The position numbers and the translations under genes were made by a program. From Arenibacter catalasegens (GTDB taxonomy: Bacteria; Bacteroidota; Bacteroidia; Flavobacteriales; Flavobacteriaceae): DNA of 64,000 bases. The notes under the pieces are model-generated. The model did not search any database and had not been told where the DNA came from. It saw only the letters and a program-made list of their open reading frames with translations. Positions 55,307-63,875 of this stretch are shown here, piece by piece (position 1 is the first letter of the stretch; each line of letters opens with the position of its first letter). The DNA lies in contig NZ_PHQQ01000022.1 of NCBI RefSeq assembly GCF_002909235.1, positions 44,866-108,865 on the forward strand, written 5' to 3'.

Positions 55307-55328
55307 TGTTGTACCTATGTTGTACCTA
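55307..55328. repeat. 11-bp tandem repeat next to tRNA-Met
   Basis: TGTTGTACCTA is repeated exactly twice without spacing, 45 bases from the 3' end of the tRNA gene. Tandem 10-11 bp repeats near a tRNA 3' end are typical arm-type binding sites of tyrosine integrases, so this may be the outer part of an attachment site. Confidence 0.5.
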
Positions 55329-55334
55329 ACAAAA

Positions 55335-55360
55335 AATCCAGGAGCTTAAACTCCTGGATT
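55335..55360 (-). terminator. Terminator of the tRNA gene
   Basis: A perfect 10-bp inverted repeat AATCCAGGAG / CTCCTGGATT with a six-base loop is followed by TTTTTT on the minus strand. It lies 12 bases after the tRNA 3' end. Confidence 0.85.
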
Positions 55361-55372
55361 ACTTGATTTTAC

Positions 55373-55449
55373 TGGTAGCGAGAGGGGGGCACGATCCCCC
55401 GACCTCCGGGTTATGAATCCGACGCTCTAACCAACTGAGCTACCTCGCC
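55373..55449 (-). tRNA. tRNA-Met (anticodon CAU)
   Basis: The 77-base minus-strand sequence folds as a tRNA: acceptor GGCGAGG pairs with UCUCGCU (two G-U pairs), the D arm is GCTC-AGTTGGTTA-GAGC, the anticodon loop is TTCATAA with anticodon CAT, the T arm GGGGG-ATCGTGC-CCCCC, and CCA is encoded. CAU is read by elongator Met tRNA, or by Ile tRNA if the C is modified to lysidine; the loop alone does not settle which. It marks the border between accessory and conserved regions. Confidence 0.93.
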
Positions 55450-55584
55450 GTGCCGTTTTAAACGGGTGCAAATATAAAGTTAATTTTTGGTCCTTTCCAA
55501 ATTAGATCGCTAAAAATATTATCTCGGTTTTATTTTTTAATCATTTATAAATATATATATTGCCCGCCATAAACACTATTCAGA

Positions 55585-55968
55585 ATGAGCGATAAAATAA
55601 AATATGAAGTTGAATTTGTAATTCAGTCTTCACCGCAACTACTATATCAATATATATCAACCCCCTCTGGACTTTCGGAATGGTTCGCCGATAACGTAAA
55701 CTCCAGAGGTGAAATGTTCAATTTTATTTGGGACGGCTCCGAAGAGCAAGCAAAATTACTAAAACGCAAAAGCGATGAATTTGTAAAATTTACCTGGGTA
55801 GCGGAAGAGGATGATAGTTTTTTTGAGTTGCGCATCATTGTAGACGAGATAACCAAGGATGTATCCCTGTTTATTACAGATTTTGCAGATGAGGATGAAG
55901 TGGACGAATCTAAAATGCTATGGGAGAACCAAGTTTCCAGCTTGAAACAAGTTTTGGGTTCCGCCTAA
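55585..55968 (+). CDS. START-like domain protein
   Basis: A 127-residue protein of the SRPBCC/START superfamily, close to the AHSA1-like group conserved in Flavobacteriaceae: YEVEFVIQSSPQLLYQYIST, then SGLSEWFADNV and FIWDGSEEQAKL. It forms a single helix-grip fold with a possible hydrophobic pocket. The ligand is unknown. It is the first gene of the conserved chromosomal block and ends 53 bases before the aminotransferase gene, with a terminator in between. Confidence 0.88.
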   Translation: MSDKIKYEVEFVIQSSPQLLYQYISTPSGLSEWFADNVNSRGEMFNFIWDGSEEQAKLLKRKSDEFVKFTWVAEEDDSFFELRIIVDEITKDVSLFITDFADEDEVDESKMLWENQVSSLKQVLGSA

Positions 55969-55996
55969 GGCATTAAGGGAATAAAATGTATCTTTG

Positions 55997-56021
55997 GCCT
56001 TGATTTTTCAAGGCTTTTTTT
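55997..56021 (+). terminator. Terminator abutting the next start codon
   Basis: GCCTTGA-TTTT-TCAAGGC followed by TTTTTTT ends exactly before the ATG at 56022. A TATCTTTG box (-7 consensus) is at 55989-55996. The hairpin therefore ends the START-like gene, or attenuates the aminotransferase gene. Confidence 0.75.
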
Positions 56022-56867
56022 ATGGTTAATTTTAACGGAAACTTACTTTCTAACAATACTTTTTACCTTAATCACGAGAATAGGGCACTGCGCTATGGCG
56101 ATGCCCTTTTTGAGTCGATCAGGGTAGTGAATGGTAAGATTTTCTTTTGGGAAGATCATTACCTTCGGCTTATGGCTTCCATGCGGATTTTAAGAATGGA
56201 AATCCCCATGAATTTTACCATGGAATTTCTTGAAGAACAAATATTGGCAGCCGTAAATGCCAATGAGCTCTTGGATCAACCGGCCCGAGTGCGATTTACT
56301 GTATTTAGAAATAATGGCGGGTTATATCTCCCCCAAACCAATGACGTATCCTACATCATAGAAACCAGTGTATTGGACGCTGCATTCTATACCCTAAGTA
56401 ATGAGGCGTACGAAGTAGAGCTGTTTAAGGATTTTTATGTTAACCCGGATATGCTCTCTACATTAAAGACCAACAATAAGGCGATCAATGTGGTAGGTAG
56501 CATATATGCAGCCGAAAATGGTTACCAGAACTGTCTGTTGCTCAACAATGAAAAAAAGGTGGTAGAAGCGCTAAATGGCAATCTCTTTTTGGTAAAGGAC
56601 CAGTTGATAAAAACCCCCTCCTTAAAAGACGGATGTTTAAACGGTATTGTCCGCAAGAAGTTGATCGGAATTTTAGGCTCGTTGGACAATTATAATTTTG
56701 AGGAAGCATTTATTTCACCCTTTGAGTTGCAAAAGGCGGACGAATTGTTCATTACCAACGCTATTAAAGGTATACAACCCGTTACGAAATATAGGAAAAA
56801 AGAGTACGGTACTAAAGTGGCTACCGATCTTTTGGGCAAGCTGAATGCCGCTGCAAGGCTCAACTAA
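56022..56867 (+). CDS. Class IV aminotransferase (branched-chain/aminodeoxychorismate lyase type)
   Basis: A 281-residue PLP enzyme of fold type IV. RYGDALFESIRV (24-35) is the usual N-terminal motif. The PLP-binding lysine is K149 in STLKTNN, and FISPFELQKADELFITNAI (about 228-246) carries the Glu and Thr/Asn ligands of PLP. The substrate is either branched-chain amino acids or 4-amino-4-deoxychorismate; the sequence does not distinguish clearly. It is conserved beside the START-like and YqgE genes in this family. Confidence 0.88.
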   Translation: MVNFNGNLLSNNTFYLNHENRALRYGDALFESIRVVNGKIFFWEDHYLRLMASMRILRMEIPMNFTMEFLEEQILAAVNANELLDQPARVRFTVFRNNGGLYLPQTNDVSYIIETSVLDAAFYTLSNEAYEVELFKDFYVNPDMLSTLKTNNKAINVVGSIYAAENGYQNCLLLNNEKKVVEALNGNLFLVKDQLIKTPSLKDGCLNGIVRKKLIGILGSLDNYNFEEAFISPFELQKADELFITNAIKGIQPVTKYRKKEYGTKVATDLLGKLNAAARLN

Positions 56868-56873
56868 TTGTAC

Positions 56874-57506
56874 TTAATTTAAATTAGGATTTTCCGGGGC
56901 ATTGGACCAAATAAGGTAATTGCCCCCCAATTCCATCATCTTTTCCTTCCAAAAAGCATTGGAAGACTTTTGTATGATAGCACTTTCATAGACATTATTG
57001 ACCACTACCCAAGATTTGGAGGTTAATTCTTTATCCAATTGCAGCGAGGACCAGCCGGAATATCCCAAAAAGAAGCGGATGTCATTTTCAGAGATAACCT
57101 TATTATTGATCAAATCTACAATAGATCCAAAATCTCCACCCCAATAAATACCATCAGAAATTTCAATACTATTGACTATTAAATCCGGAACCTTATGGAT
57201 AAAATAAAGATTGTCCTGTTCTACTGGACCACCATTGTACACTTGAAAAGGGATATCTATTTCAGTGACCAGGTCATTAATATTGTAGTCCAAAGGTTTG
57301 TTGAGGATAAAACCAACAGATCCCTCCTCGTTATGTTCCGCCAACAAGACTATAGACCTGTTAAAGGAAACATCACCAGATAGGGTAGGCTCGGCAATAA
57401 GCAGTTTGCCTTTTTTTGGCTTTTCAGCAACCATATTATTTATTCTTGTTTCTCTAAAATAGAACAAATCCGTTAATCTGAAAAGTGTTTTGTACAAAAA
57501 AAGCAC
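56874..57506 (-). CDS. YqgE/AlgH family protein
   Basis: A 210-residue protein of the UPF0301/AlgH family: KGKLLIAEPTLSGDVSFNRS, then HNEEGSVGFILNKPL and FFLGYSGWSSLQLDKEL. The predicted first 24 residues (to MVAEKPKKGK) may not be translated; a Met at residue 25 gives the length usual for the family (186 residues). The function is unresolved. It is convergent with the aminotransferase gene, 7 bases away. Confidence 0.88.
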   Translation of the reverse strand: MLFLYKTLFRLTDLFYFRETRINNMVAEKPKKGKLLIAEPTLSGDVSFNRSIVLLAEHNEEGSVGFILNKPLDYNINDLVTEIDIPFQVYNGGPVEQDNLYFIHKVPDLIVNSIEISDGIYWGGDFGSIVDLINNKVISENDIRFFLGYSGWSSLQLDKELTSKSWVVVNNVYESAIIQKSSNAFWKEKMMELGGNYLIWSNAPENPNLN

Positions 57507-57527
57507 TTCCCGTTAGAGAAGTGCTTT
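57493..57527 (-). terminator. Terminator of the chromosomal HU gene
   Basis: AAAGCACTTC / GAAGTGCTTT (57500-57527) is a perfect 10-bp inverted repeat with an eight-base loop, followed by seven T on the minus strand. It lies 22 bases after the HU stop codon and partly overlaps the start of the YqgE reading frame as annotated from 57506, another reason to prefer the inner Met for YqgE. Confidence 0.85.
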
Positions 57528-57548
57528 CAATGTATAATAAAATTATGA

Positions 57549-57821
57549 TTAGTTTACTGCACCGCTCAAATCAGCTCCTGCCTTAAACTTCACTACATTT
57601 TTAGCTGCAATTTGGATAGTCTTCCCAGTAGATGGGTTTCTACCTTCTCTTGCATTTCTTTTAGATACAGACCAAGATCCGAAACCTACTAGAGATACTC
57701 TACCACCTTTTTTTAGAGAACCTTCAACGTTACCTAGAAAAGATTCCAATGCCTTTTTAGCTGCTGCTTTAGTAATGCCAGCATCAGCTGCCATTGCATC
57801 GATTAATTCTGTTTTGTTCAT
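57549..57821 (-). CDS. Chromosomal HU DNA-binding protein
   Basis: A 90-residue HU protein with the complete fold (NKTELIDAMAADAG, GFGSWSVSKRNAREGRNP, VVKFKAGADL). It is an abundant nucleoid protein that bends DNA. The gene has a strong Bacteroidetes promoter and a strong terminator, consistent with high expression. Its close relative is carried by the conjugative element at 19643-19936. Confidence 0.96.
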   Translation of the reverse strand: MNKTELIDAMAADAGITKAAAKKALESFLGNVEGSLKKGGRVSLVGFGSWSVSKRNAREGRNPSTGKTIQIAAKNVVKFKAGADLSGAVN

Positions 57822-57866
57822 AATTTCGATAAATTAAGTGTTATTAATTATAATTAAATACTTCAA

Positions 57867-57896
57867 CAAATTTATACGGATTTGCCATTAACGCAA
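57867..57896 (-). promoter_or_regulatory. Promoter of the chromosomal HU gene
   Basis: On the minus strand TTG (complement of 57894-57896), a 19-base spacer and TAAATTTG (complement of 57867-57874) fit the TTG-N19-TAnnTTTG consensus exactly. The transcript should start near 57860 and leave a leader of about 39 bases. Confidence 0.75.
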
Positions 57897-57999
57897 GTAA
57901 AATAAGGGGAAATCCGCATTTTTGTTGATAACTTGAAACGTTTGTTGATAAAGTAGGAGGTTTTTTACGTTTCTCCATAGTCCCAATGAACATGGGGGT

Positions 58000-58947
58000 T
58001 TAACCAACATAGGCGTTTTCCGGTAATTTTAATCCATTTAAGACCTCTTTGGTGGCCATTTTTCTTTTACCAGGCAATTGAATTTCCAATAAATTGATGA
58101 AGCCCCCCACTACGGCTACCTTTAGTTCTTTTTTGGTGGCAACAACAGTCCCAATTATTAATTGATGTGGTTCCAAATCCACTTTGGCCAAATAAATTTT
58201 CAGGAACATTTCTTCTTCCCCATAGTACAAGGTAGTCCAAGCAGTAGGATAGGGGCTAAGTCCTCTAATAAAATTGTAAACTGTAGCGATATCTTGTTTC
58301 CAGTCTATTTCACAGGTCTCTTTATGAAGTTTATGTGCTTCCTTTAGAGCTTTGTCTTCTTGCTGCTTGGAAGGCACTATTTCCTTACTTTCAATTTTAT
58401 TTATGGTTTCCAATACCAGGTCGGCCCCAAGGTACATTAACTTATCATGTAAGGTTCCTGCCGTTTCGGTATCAGAAATGGTGGTTTTCTTTTGAAGTAA
58501 AATTTCGCCGGTATCAATTTTATCATCAATAAAGAAGGTGGTTACCCCTGTTTCATGTTCTCCATTTATTATGGCCCAATTGATGGGTGCCGCTCCACGA
58601 TATTGGGGAAGGAGGGAAGCATGAAGGTTAAAGGTCCCAAGATTGGGCATATCCCATACGGCCTTAGGCAACATTCTAAAAGCCACCACAATCTGCAGAT
58701 CGGCATTTAAGCCTTCCAATTCCTTAATAAAATCGGGGTCCTTTAAGTTGGTAGGTTGTAAGATATTTAAGTGGTGTTCCTTGGCAAAAGCCTTAACCGC
58801 GGATTCGTTCAGTTTTCTTCCCCGGCCAGCAGGTTTGTCGGGGGCAGTAAGGACACCAACAATATTACAGTCACTTTTTATTAGCTTATCCAAAATGGCC
58901 ACGGCGAAATCCGGGGTGCCCATAAACACTATTCGAGGTTTGTTCAT
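58000..58947 (-). CDS. fmt: Methionyl-tRNA formyltransferase
   Basis: A 315-residue enzyme that formylates initiator Met-tRNA with 10-formyl-tetrahydrofolate. The catalytic residues N107, H109 (FNLHASLLPQYRG) and D145 (DDKIDTG) are in place, corresponding to Asn106, His108 and Asp144 of the E. coli enzyme. The C-terminal tRNA-binding barrel is present (VVATKKELKVAVVGGFINL). The length is normal. The start overlaps the recQ stop by four bases, so both are in one operon. Confidence 0.96.
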   Translation of the reverse strand: MNKPRIVFMGTPDFAVAILDKLIKSDCNIVGVLTAPDKPAGRGRKLNESAVKAFAKEHHLNILQPTNLKDPDFIKELEGLNADLQIVVAFRMLPKAVWDMPNLGTFNLHASLLPQYRGAAPINWAIINGEHETGVTTFFIDDKIDTGEILLQKKTTISDTETAGTLHDKLMYLGADLVLETINKIESKEIVPSKQQEDKALKEAHKLHKETCEIDWKQDIATVYNFIRGLSPYPTAWTTLYYGEEEMFLKIYLAKVDLEPHQLIIGTVVATKKELKVAVVGGFINLLEIQLPGKRKMATKEVLNGLKLPENAYVG

Positions 58948-60848
58948 CTTTCGATTATTTCATACTGGTTTATCGTATTCACTTTTATTCTTCTATCTTC
59001 CAACAGCCGCTGTATTGCCAAAATAACAGAACTTTCCTTATAGGTCAATAATTTTATCAAGCCTCTGGAATTTTCCTTTTTCACCATTAGAATTTGCAAT
59101 ATGTCCTGTTCTATGATTCTTAATACATCATTACCAATAGGATTTTTCTGAATACAGACATCACATTTTCCACAGTCATCCTGGTTCGTTTCGCCAAAAT
59201 AATTCAACAATTGCCTATTTCTACACAGGGTATTGTTCTTTATATAACCCAATATACTATCTACATTGTCTTTTTTAACTTGCTGAATTTGCTTTATTTT
59301 TTTAGCGAAGATATTGATGGTTCGTTCATCTTCCCTTGGCACCAGAAAGGTAATTTCCAGATCGTTGTGTTGTGCGTGATACTCAATAATTTCATCTTTT
59401 TCCAATTTTTTCAACACTGAGATAACTTCCTTTTCGGTGTTATTGGCTTTGCGCGCAATGAGAAGGGGATTTATTTTGGTGTCAAAATCGAAAATTCCGC
59501 CATAGGTTCTCAGTATAGTTTGAATGATCGGTGCCGATTTGTGATTTTTATCCAAGTAATCAAATATATGGTGCTTGGACGCTAGCATACGAATAGTTGT
59601 CTTCTGGGAGAATGCTTCTGTCAGGGATATAACCGAGTTTTGGTCTAACAACCTTAAACCGTTATAGGTTAATGTGTAATTAAGCTTATAGATGTCGCAA
59701 AAAGAATTAAAGGGCAATTGATAGGTTTCACCACTACCTTCCCCAAAGGGTATCTGAAAATAGTTGGCTAGTTTTCGGTATAAAAGTTTTAGAAAATCAA
59801 CATCGGGTAACACCCCTAAAAATTGCTTGCGTACCTGTGTTTCATCGGTTTGGTTGGTAATAAGAACAGCGTTTGCAGCATTACCGTCCCTGCCGGCCCT
59901 GCCCGCCTCTTGAAAATAGTTTTCTATACTATCGGGGATTTGGTAATGTACCACTAGGCCCACATCTGGCTTATCTATTCCCATTCCAAAGGCATTGGTA
60001 GCCACCATGATCTTAGCTTTGTTTTCCAGCCACTGATTTAATCTGCTATCCTTATCCTTTTTGGAAATACCACCATGAAAAAAGGTGGATGTATGTCCCT
60101 GTTGAGAGAGGAAATAGGCCAATTCCATTGTCATTTTTCTACTCTGAACATACACTATAGCGCTACCATTATTCTGAGCGAATAATTCTTTGAGGCGGTA
60201 TTTTTTGTCTTCTTCCCAAAGGACGCTAAAAGTAATATTGTTCCGAGAAAAGGAATCTTTGACGACCAAAGGTTGTTCCAAGTTTAAATTTTGGCAAATG
60301 TCCTTGACAACTGTTCCAGTTGCCGTGGCCGTTAAGGCAATCATAGGTGCGTTGGGTGCCAATTCCTTTAGAATATGGCATTCTAAATAGGCAGGTCTAA
60401 AATCGTTGCCCCATTGTGAAATGCAATGGGCCTCATCTATGGCAATTAGATTTACGTTCATTTGCCTAATGCGCTCTTGGATCAATTCTTGTTGTAGCCT
60501 TTCTGGAGATAGGTAAAGGAATTTGTAATTTCCATAGAGGCAATTGTCCAACAGGTTGTTCACTTCGTCAAAGGAAATACCTCCAGTAAGGGCAATCGCC
60601 TTTATTCCCAATTTCTTTAGGGTCTCTACTTGGTTCCTGATCAAAGCTATTAAAGGGGATACCACAATACAAAGACCATCACGGGCCAATGCCGGTATTT
60701 GATAGCATAAAGATTTACCACCTCCTGTGGGAAGCAAGGCCATAACGTCCTGCCCATCCAAAACGGCGTTTATAATCTTTTCCTGTGAATTTTTAAAATC
60801 CGGAAAGCCCCAAAATTGCTGTAATATATCCTTAGGGTGCTGCTGCAC
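58944..60848 (-). CDS. recQ: ATP-dependent DNA helicase RecQ
   Basis: A 634-residue RecQ helicase. Walker A is PTGGGKS (40-46) and the DEAH box is at 138-141, with the aromatic-rich loop HCISQWGNDFRPAY. The conserved YYQEAGRAGRDG-type segment NYFQEAGRAGRDG is present, and the zinc cysteines lie in QDDCGKCDVC near the C-terminus. No HRDC domain is visible. It unwinds recombination intermediates. The stop overlaps fmt and the start overlaps the NTPase gene at 60848. Confidence 0.95.
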   Translation of the reverse strand: MQQHPKDILQQFWGFPDFKNSQEKIINAVLDGQDVMALLPTGGGKSLCYQIPALARDGLCIVVSPLIALIRNQVETLKKLGIKAIALTGGISFDEVNNLLDNCLYGNYKFLYLSPERLQQELIQERIRQMNVNLIAIDEAHCISQWGNDFRPAYLECHILKELAPNAPMIALTATATGTVVKDICQNLNLEQPLVVKDSFSRNNITFSVLWEEDKKYRLKELFAQNNGSAIVYVQSRKMTMELAYFLSQQGHTSTFFHGGISKKDKDSRLNQWLENKAKIMVATNAFGMGIDKPDVGLVVHYQIPDSIENYFQEAGRAGRDGNAANAVLITNQTDETQVRKQFLGVLPDVDFLKLLYRKLANYFQIPFGEGSGETYQLPFNSFCDIYKLNYTLTYNGLRLLDQNSVISLTEAFSQKTTIRMLASKHHIFDYLDKNHKSAPIIQTILRTYGGIFDFDTKINPLLIARKANNTEKEVISVLKKLEKDEIIEYHAQHNDLEITFLVPREDERTINIFAKKIKQIQQVKKDNVDSILGYIKNNTLCRNRQLLNYFGETNQDDCGKCDVCIQKNPIGNDVLRIIEQDILQILMVKKENSRGLIKLLTYKESSVILAIQRLLEDRRIKVNTINQYEIIER

Positions 60849-61414
60849 TATAGATTTTTTATTTTATTAAGTATAAAGGTAACCCTTCCTTCTACGGTTT
60901 CTTTGGGAACATTTATAATTTTGTAGCCATATGTGGTGTATGCTTTTTCCAAATAAGTATGGATACGAACGGCTTCATCATAATTTTCATAACGTTCATT
61001 ATCGGACTGGTGTATTTCCTTCCAAGGGGGAAGTAAAAATACATGGTCGTACCTATAGTTTTTACAGCTATCTACAAAATGGTTGCCGTAAGCTTGTCCA
61101 AAACAATCCATATAGGCTACAACGTCAGGAATGCCACGATCAAAGAATACCATTGGATGATTAACATCTTCGGCGGCTTTGAACTGATTTATTCTACCGG
61201 CAATTATTCGTTCACTAAACAACAATGGGTCCGAAATAAATAACTGGGGAATTCCTTCTTTCCTTGCTTGCAGTGTAATTTCCCGCGATATCTCATTGAA
61301 ACAAAAAAAGCCTTCCTTTTCAATCATTTCTATGATGGAAGTCTTTCCAGTACTGGGCCCACCCGTGATAACTATTTTTTCGATATTCAAATAATGTCCT
61401 TTTAGGTTGTGCAA
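60848..61414 (-). CDS. P-loop NTPase (AAA_28 type)
   Basis: A 188-residue P-loop protein with Walker A GGPSTGKTS near residues 17-25 and a Walker B-like VFFDRGIPD. The fold resembles NadR-type kinases or the AAA_28 group. The substrate is unknown. It shares the last base with recQ, suggesting translational coupling; the trio NTPase-recQ-fmt is kept together in Flavobacteriaceae. The internal Met at residue 1 is accepted; the first eight residues may not be conserved. Confidence 0.83.
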   Translation of the reverse strand: MHNLKGHYLNIEKIVITGGPSTGKTSIIEMIEKEGFFCFNEISREITLQARKEGIPQLFISDPLLFSERIIAGRINQFKAAEDVNHPMVFFDRGIPDVVAYMDCFGQAYGNHFVDSCKNYRYDHVFLLPPWKEIHQSDNERYENYDEAVRIHTYLEKAYTTYGYKIINVPKETVEGRVTFILNKIKNL

Positions 61415-61506
61415 AAACTTGCATAAAATGGTTTTGCAAAGTAATGAAATACCCCTAAGATTAAAAAATTGCCAATGATACTTTATATATTTGCAAAAAC
61501 ATTGGC

Positions 61507-61794
61507 ATGAATCAAGATAAATCAGATGATTTTTATAACAGATTGAAGGAACAATTGGCGGAAACCAGTAAATGGCCGTCCAATTATTTGTACAAGTTTA
61601 TTGTGCCTACCGATACGGAAAAAATAAAACAGATTCAAGATATTTTTGATAATACCGGAGCGGTTATCGAATCGAAACAATCTAAAAACGCTAAATACAC
61701 TAGCTTATCCATTACTGTGAACCTTAAAAATCCAGATGCAGTAATTGGCAAATACAAGGAAGTAGGGGAGATAAAAGGGGTTATATCACTCTAA
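61507..61794 (+). CDS. DUF493 (YbeD-like) protein
   Basis: A 95-residue protein of the DUF493/YbeD family: FYNRLKEQLAETSKWPSNYL, followed by YKFIVPTDTEKI and LSITVNLKNPDAVI. It has a ferredoxin-like fold and is thought to modulate other proteins by analogy with lipoate-ligase regulators. TATATTTG at 61486-61493 matches the -7 consensus; the transcript would start a few bases before the ATG. It diverges from the NTPase gene. Confidence 0.88.
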   Translation: MNQDKSDDFYNRLKEQLAETSKWPSNYLYKFIVPTDTEKIKQIQDIFDNTGAVIESKQSKNAKYTSLSITVNLKNPDAVIGKYKEVGEIKGVISL

Positions 61795-61881
61795 AATAGT
61801 ATTTCTTGCATAATTTTGTTAATTTGCAGACGTTATAAGAATACTTCCTTATCATAAATCAATAGCAATAAATATTTCAAA

Positions 61882-62535
61882 TTGAATTTAGTAGAAAACT
61901 TAGAATACAATACTGAGCGATCAAAGCTCATTATACCCGAGTATGGCCGTCATTTCCAGAAAATGGTGGATCATGCCATTTCCATAGAGGACGATGCGGA
62001 ACGAAACCGTGTGGCACAAGCCATAATAAGTGTTATGGGTAATATTCAGCCACATTTAAGGGACGTTCCCGACTTTCAACATAAATTATGGGACCAATTG
62101 TTTATCATGTCCGATTTTAAATTGAACGTGGAATCTCCATTTCCAATTACCTCTCAGGAAACTTTGCAAAAGCGTCCTGAACCTTTGGAATATCCCCAAA
62201 ATTTTCCAAAATATAGGTTTTACGGTAACAACATTAAACGTATGATCGATGTGGCCGTAAAATGGGAAAAGGGCGATATGCGCGATGGATTGGAATATGC
62301 CATTGCCAATCATATGAAAAAGTGTTACCTAAATTGGAACAAGGATACGGTGGATGACAAGGCTATATTTAAACACCTTTTCGAGTTGAGCGATGGTCAA
62401 ATAGACCTAGCCAAGGAGGGTGAAAACTTGACTGAAAGTGGACAATTCCTTAAGAACCGTGTTGCTAAAACACCAAGGACCAATACTGGTAAAAAAACGC
62501 AAAGAAATCAAAACCGCGGTAAAAAACGGTACTAA
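61882..62535 (+). CDS. DUF4290 protein
   Basis: A 217-residue protein typical of Bacteroidetes: LEYNTERSKLIIPEYGRHFQ, RMIDVAVKWEKGDMRDGLEY and a basic C-terminal tail (KNRVAKTPRTNTGKKTQRN). The start is TTG at 61882 (no ATG in a suitable place). TAATTTTG at 61811-61818 may be its promoter. The function is unknown. It is followed directly by murA and may share its transcript. Confidence 0.88.
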   Translation: MNLVENLEYNTERSKLIIPEYGRHFQKMVDHAISIEDDAERNRVAQAIISVMGNIQPHLRDVPDFQHKLWDQLFIMSDFKLNVESPFPITSQETLQKRPEPLEYPQNFPKYRFYGNNIKRMIDVAVKWEKGDMRDGLEYAIANHMKKCYLNWNKDTVDDKAIFKHLFELSDGQIDLAKEGENLTESGQFLKNRVAKTPRTNTGKKTQRNQNRGKKRY

Positions 62536-62550
62536 TCTTCTCACACTTTA

Positions 62551-63858
62551 ATGGGAACATTTAAAATAGAAGGTGGTCATCAATTACATGGTGAAATTAC
62601 ACCGCAAGGGGCAAAGAATGAAGCATTACAAATACTCTGTGCCGTACTACTTACTTCAGAAAAAGTGTCTATTAGCAATATCCCTGATATTGTAGACGTA
62701 AACAAACTAATATCCTTGTTGGAGGATTTGGGTGTAAAAATTCAAAAGAAAGGTCAGGGGTCATATACTTTTATGGCCGATGATATTAATTTGGATTACC
62801 TACAATCGGCCCAATTTAAGGAGGATGGTAGAGGCTTGCGAGGTTCTATTATGCTTGTGGGGCCTTTATTGGCACGTTTTGGCAAAGGGTATATACCCAA
62901 GCCGGGTGGCGATAAAATTGGGCGTAGACGTTTGGATACCCACTTTGAAGGTTTTATAAAATTGGGGGCCAAGTTTAGATACAATAAAGAAGAACACTTT
63001 TATGGTGTGGAAGCCAAAAAGCTCAAGGGCACCTATATGCTTTTGGATGAAGCTTCTGTTACCGGAACGGCCAACATTGTTATGGCGGCGGTCTTGGCGG
63101 AAGGTAAGACTACCATTTACAATGCTGCTTGTGAACCCTATTTACAGCAATTATGTAAGATGCTGAATAGAATGGGGGCCAAAATCACAGGTATAGGTTC
63201 CAATTTATTGGAGATTAATGGTGTTGATAGTCTTGGTGGCACGGATCACAGAATGTTACCGGACATGATAGAGATTGGCAGCTGGATCGGATTGGCCGCT
63301 ATGACCAGAAGTCATTTAACAATTAAAGATGTTAGTTGGGACGATTTGGGTCAGATTCCTACAGTGTTCCGAAAGCTGGGAATTCAATTGGAGCGCAAGG
63401 GAGACGATATCGTTATTCCAGAACATAAGGATGGATATGAGATCCAAAATTATATAGATGGTTCCATTTTAACGGTGGCAGATGCACCGTGGCCTGGTCT
63501 TACGCCAGATTTATTAAGTATTATCCTAGTGATGGCTACTCAAGCTAAAGGTGAAGTTCTAATTCATCAAAAGATGTTTGAGAGCCGATTGTTCTTTGTA
63601 GATAAATTGATCGATATGGGCGCTAAGATAATCCTTTGTGACCCACATAGAGCAACCGTTATTGGACACAACTTTCAATCCAGTTTAAAGGCCACCACAA
63701 TGGTGTCCCCAGACATTAGAGCGGGTGTTTCTTTGTTGATAGCAGCTTTGTCTGCCAAAGGCACTTCTACCATCCACAATATAGAACAGATCGATCGGGG
63801 TTACGAAAATATTGATACGCGCTTGCGTGCCATCGGAGCCAAGATTACAAGAATTTAA
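62551..63858 (+). CDS. murA: UDP-N-acetylglucosamine 1-carboxyvinyltransferase
   Basis: A 435-residue MurA, the first committed enzyme of peptidoglycan precursor synthesis, transferring enolpyruvyl from PEP to UDP-GlcNAc. GAKNEALQILCAVLL is the PEP/UDP-GlcNAc N-terminal motif. The loop that normally reads PGGCAIGxRP is KPGGDKIGRRRLDTHF, so the catalytic Cys is Asp at residue 121. C-terminal RGYENIDTRLRAIGAKI is typical. It follows DUF4290 by 15 bases. Confidence 0.95.
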   Translation: MGTFKIEGGHQLHGEITPQGAKNEALQILCAVLLTSEKVSISNIPDIVDVNKLISLLEDLGVKIQKKGQGSYTFMADDINLDYLQSAQFKEDGRGLRGSIMLVGPLLARFGKGYIPKPGGDKIGRRRLDTHFEGFIKLGAKFRYNKEEHFYGVEAKKLKGTYMLLDEASVTGTANIVMAAVLAEGKTTIYNAACEPYLQQLCKMLNRMGAKITGIGSNLLEINGVDSLGGTDHRMLPDMIEIGSWIGLAAMTRSHLTIKDVSWDDLGQIPTVFRKLGIQLERKGDDIVIPEHKDGYEIQNYIDGSILTVADAPWPGLTPDLLSIILVMATQAKGEVLIHQKMFESRLFFVDKLIDMGAKIILCDPHRATVIGHNFQSSLKATTMVSPDIRAGVSLLIAALSAKGTSTIHNIEQIDRGYENIDTRLRAIGAKITRI

Positions 63859-63875
63859 CCAAGGTTAAAACCTAA

